From positions 1 through 23,056 of the IMG/VR virus record IMGVR_UViG_3300046519_000303: 23,056 nucleotides of DNA; one strand, given 5' to 3'. The stretch comes from a virus. How positions within the stretch are numbered: position 1 is the stretch's first letter; each line of letters begins with the position of its first letter. Made by a program: the position numbers and the translations under genes. Positions 22,964-23,056 of the stretch are shown here, piece after piece. The notes beneath the pieces are model-generated. The model was given only the letters and a program-made list of their open reading frames with translations. It was not told the origin of the DNA and made no database searches.

Positions 22964-22999
22964 AAAAAGCCCCGCAGCTGAAAAGCTGCGGGGCTTTTT
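22964..22999 (+). terminator. tRNA-Ser terminator (host side)
   Basis: AAAAAGCCCCGCAGCT (22964-22979) and AGCTGCGGGGCTTTTT (22984-22999) form a perfect 16-bp stem with a GAAA tetraloop and a terminal T-run. It is a strong intrinsic terminator at the normal position after a tRNA gene, now separated from its promoter by the element. Confidence 0.9.
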
Positions 23000-23056
23000 C
23001 GTTTTTGGTGTCTGCGGGTTACGCAGGGCGAGTCAATGGCCCCTGTTGGCCCGTCC

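Larger units (their letters stand above)
22723..23056. other. Right element boundary region without genes
   Basis: This 334-bp stretch holds the 3' tRNA-Ser fragment, a group of short direct repeats, an inverted TAGGCC (22862-22867) / GGCCTA (22909-22914) pair, and the tRNA's terminator. Sequence after about 23000 is probably host chromosome. Confidence 0.6.

Overview
The window is the right-hand part of an integrated element in a GC-rich gammaproteobacterium, most likely Pseudomonas. That host call is an inference from base composition, ribosome-binding sites and the character of the flanking genes. About 13 kb at the left is the tail and lysis half of a P2-like (contractile-tail) prophage. 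All of it is on the + strand, in this order: tail fibre (its 5' end lies outside the window), fibre assembly chaperone, sheath FI, tube FII, gpE with an out-of-frame E' extension, tape measure, gpU, gpX, gpD, GH19 endolysin, Rz with embedded Rz1, and a D12-class DNA adenine methylase. No capsid, terminase, baseplate, integrase, repressor or holin gene is visible; if present they lie to the left.

From about 13.35 to 16.68 kb the sequence becomes clearly AT-richer and carries cargo. It holds a 313-aa protein with a HEPN-like C-terminal half behind its own promoter. Convergent to it is a two-gene operon of an ABC/SMC-type ATPase and an HNH nuclease that overlap by ATGA, which matches the Septu (PtuA-PtuB) anti-phage architecture. 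A short GC-rich scar of 0.27 kb separates the two convergent units. A consensus LexA box (CTGT-N8-ACAG) sits just upstream of the methylase gene.

From 16.9 to 21.7 kb the genes are of bacterial rather than phage type. They are an exported retropepsin-like protease, an MFS exporter, a small four-helix membrane protein, a DUF1289 protein, a protein of the type often labelled 'Fis family' in Pseudomonas, a DmeF-type Co/Ni cation diffusion facilitator, and its RcnR/FrmR-family regulator with G-tract operators. A small conserved hypothetical gene follows. A 254-aa protein with an RNxxxH (HEPN-type) motif lies last before the junction.

At 22929-22955 the 3' end of a tRNA-Ser gene (T-arm, acceptor strand and CCA) appears without the rest of the tRNA, followed by a perfect 16-bp terminator hairpin. 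This is best read as attR of an element integrated in tRNA-Ser; the intact tRNA and the integrase should lie beyond the left edge. Three short 11-bp-phased direct repeats next to this junction look like integrase arm sites. The window therefore combines phage tail and lysis genes, an AT-rich defence-like cargo block, metal and efflux cargo, and the right attachment site.
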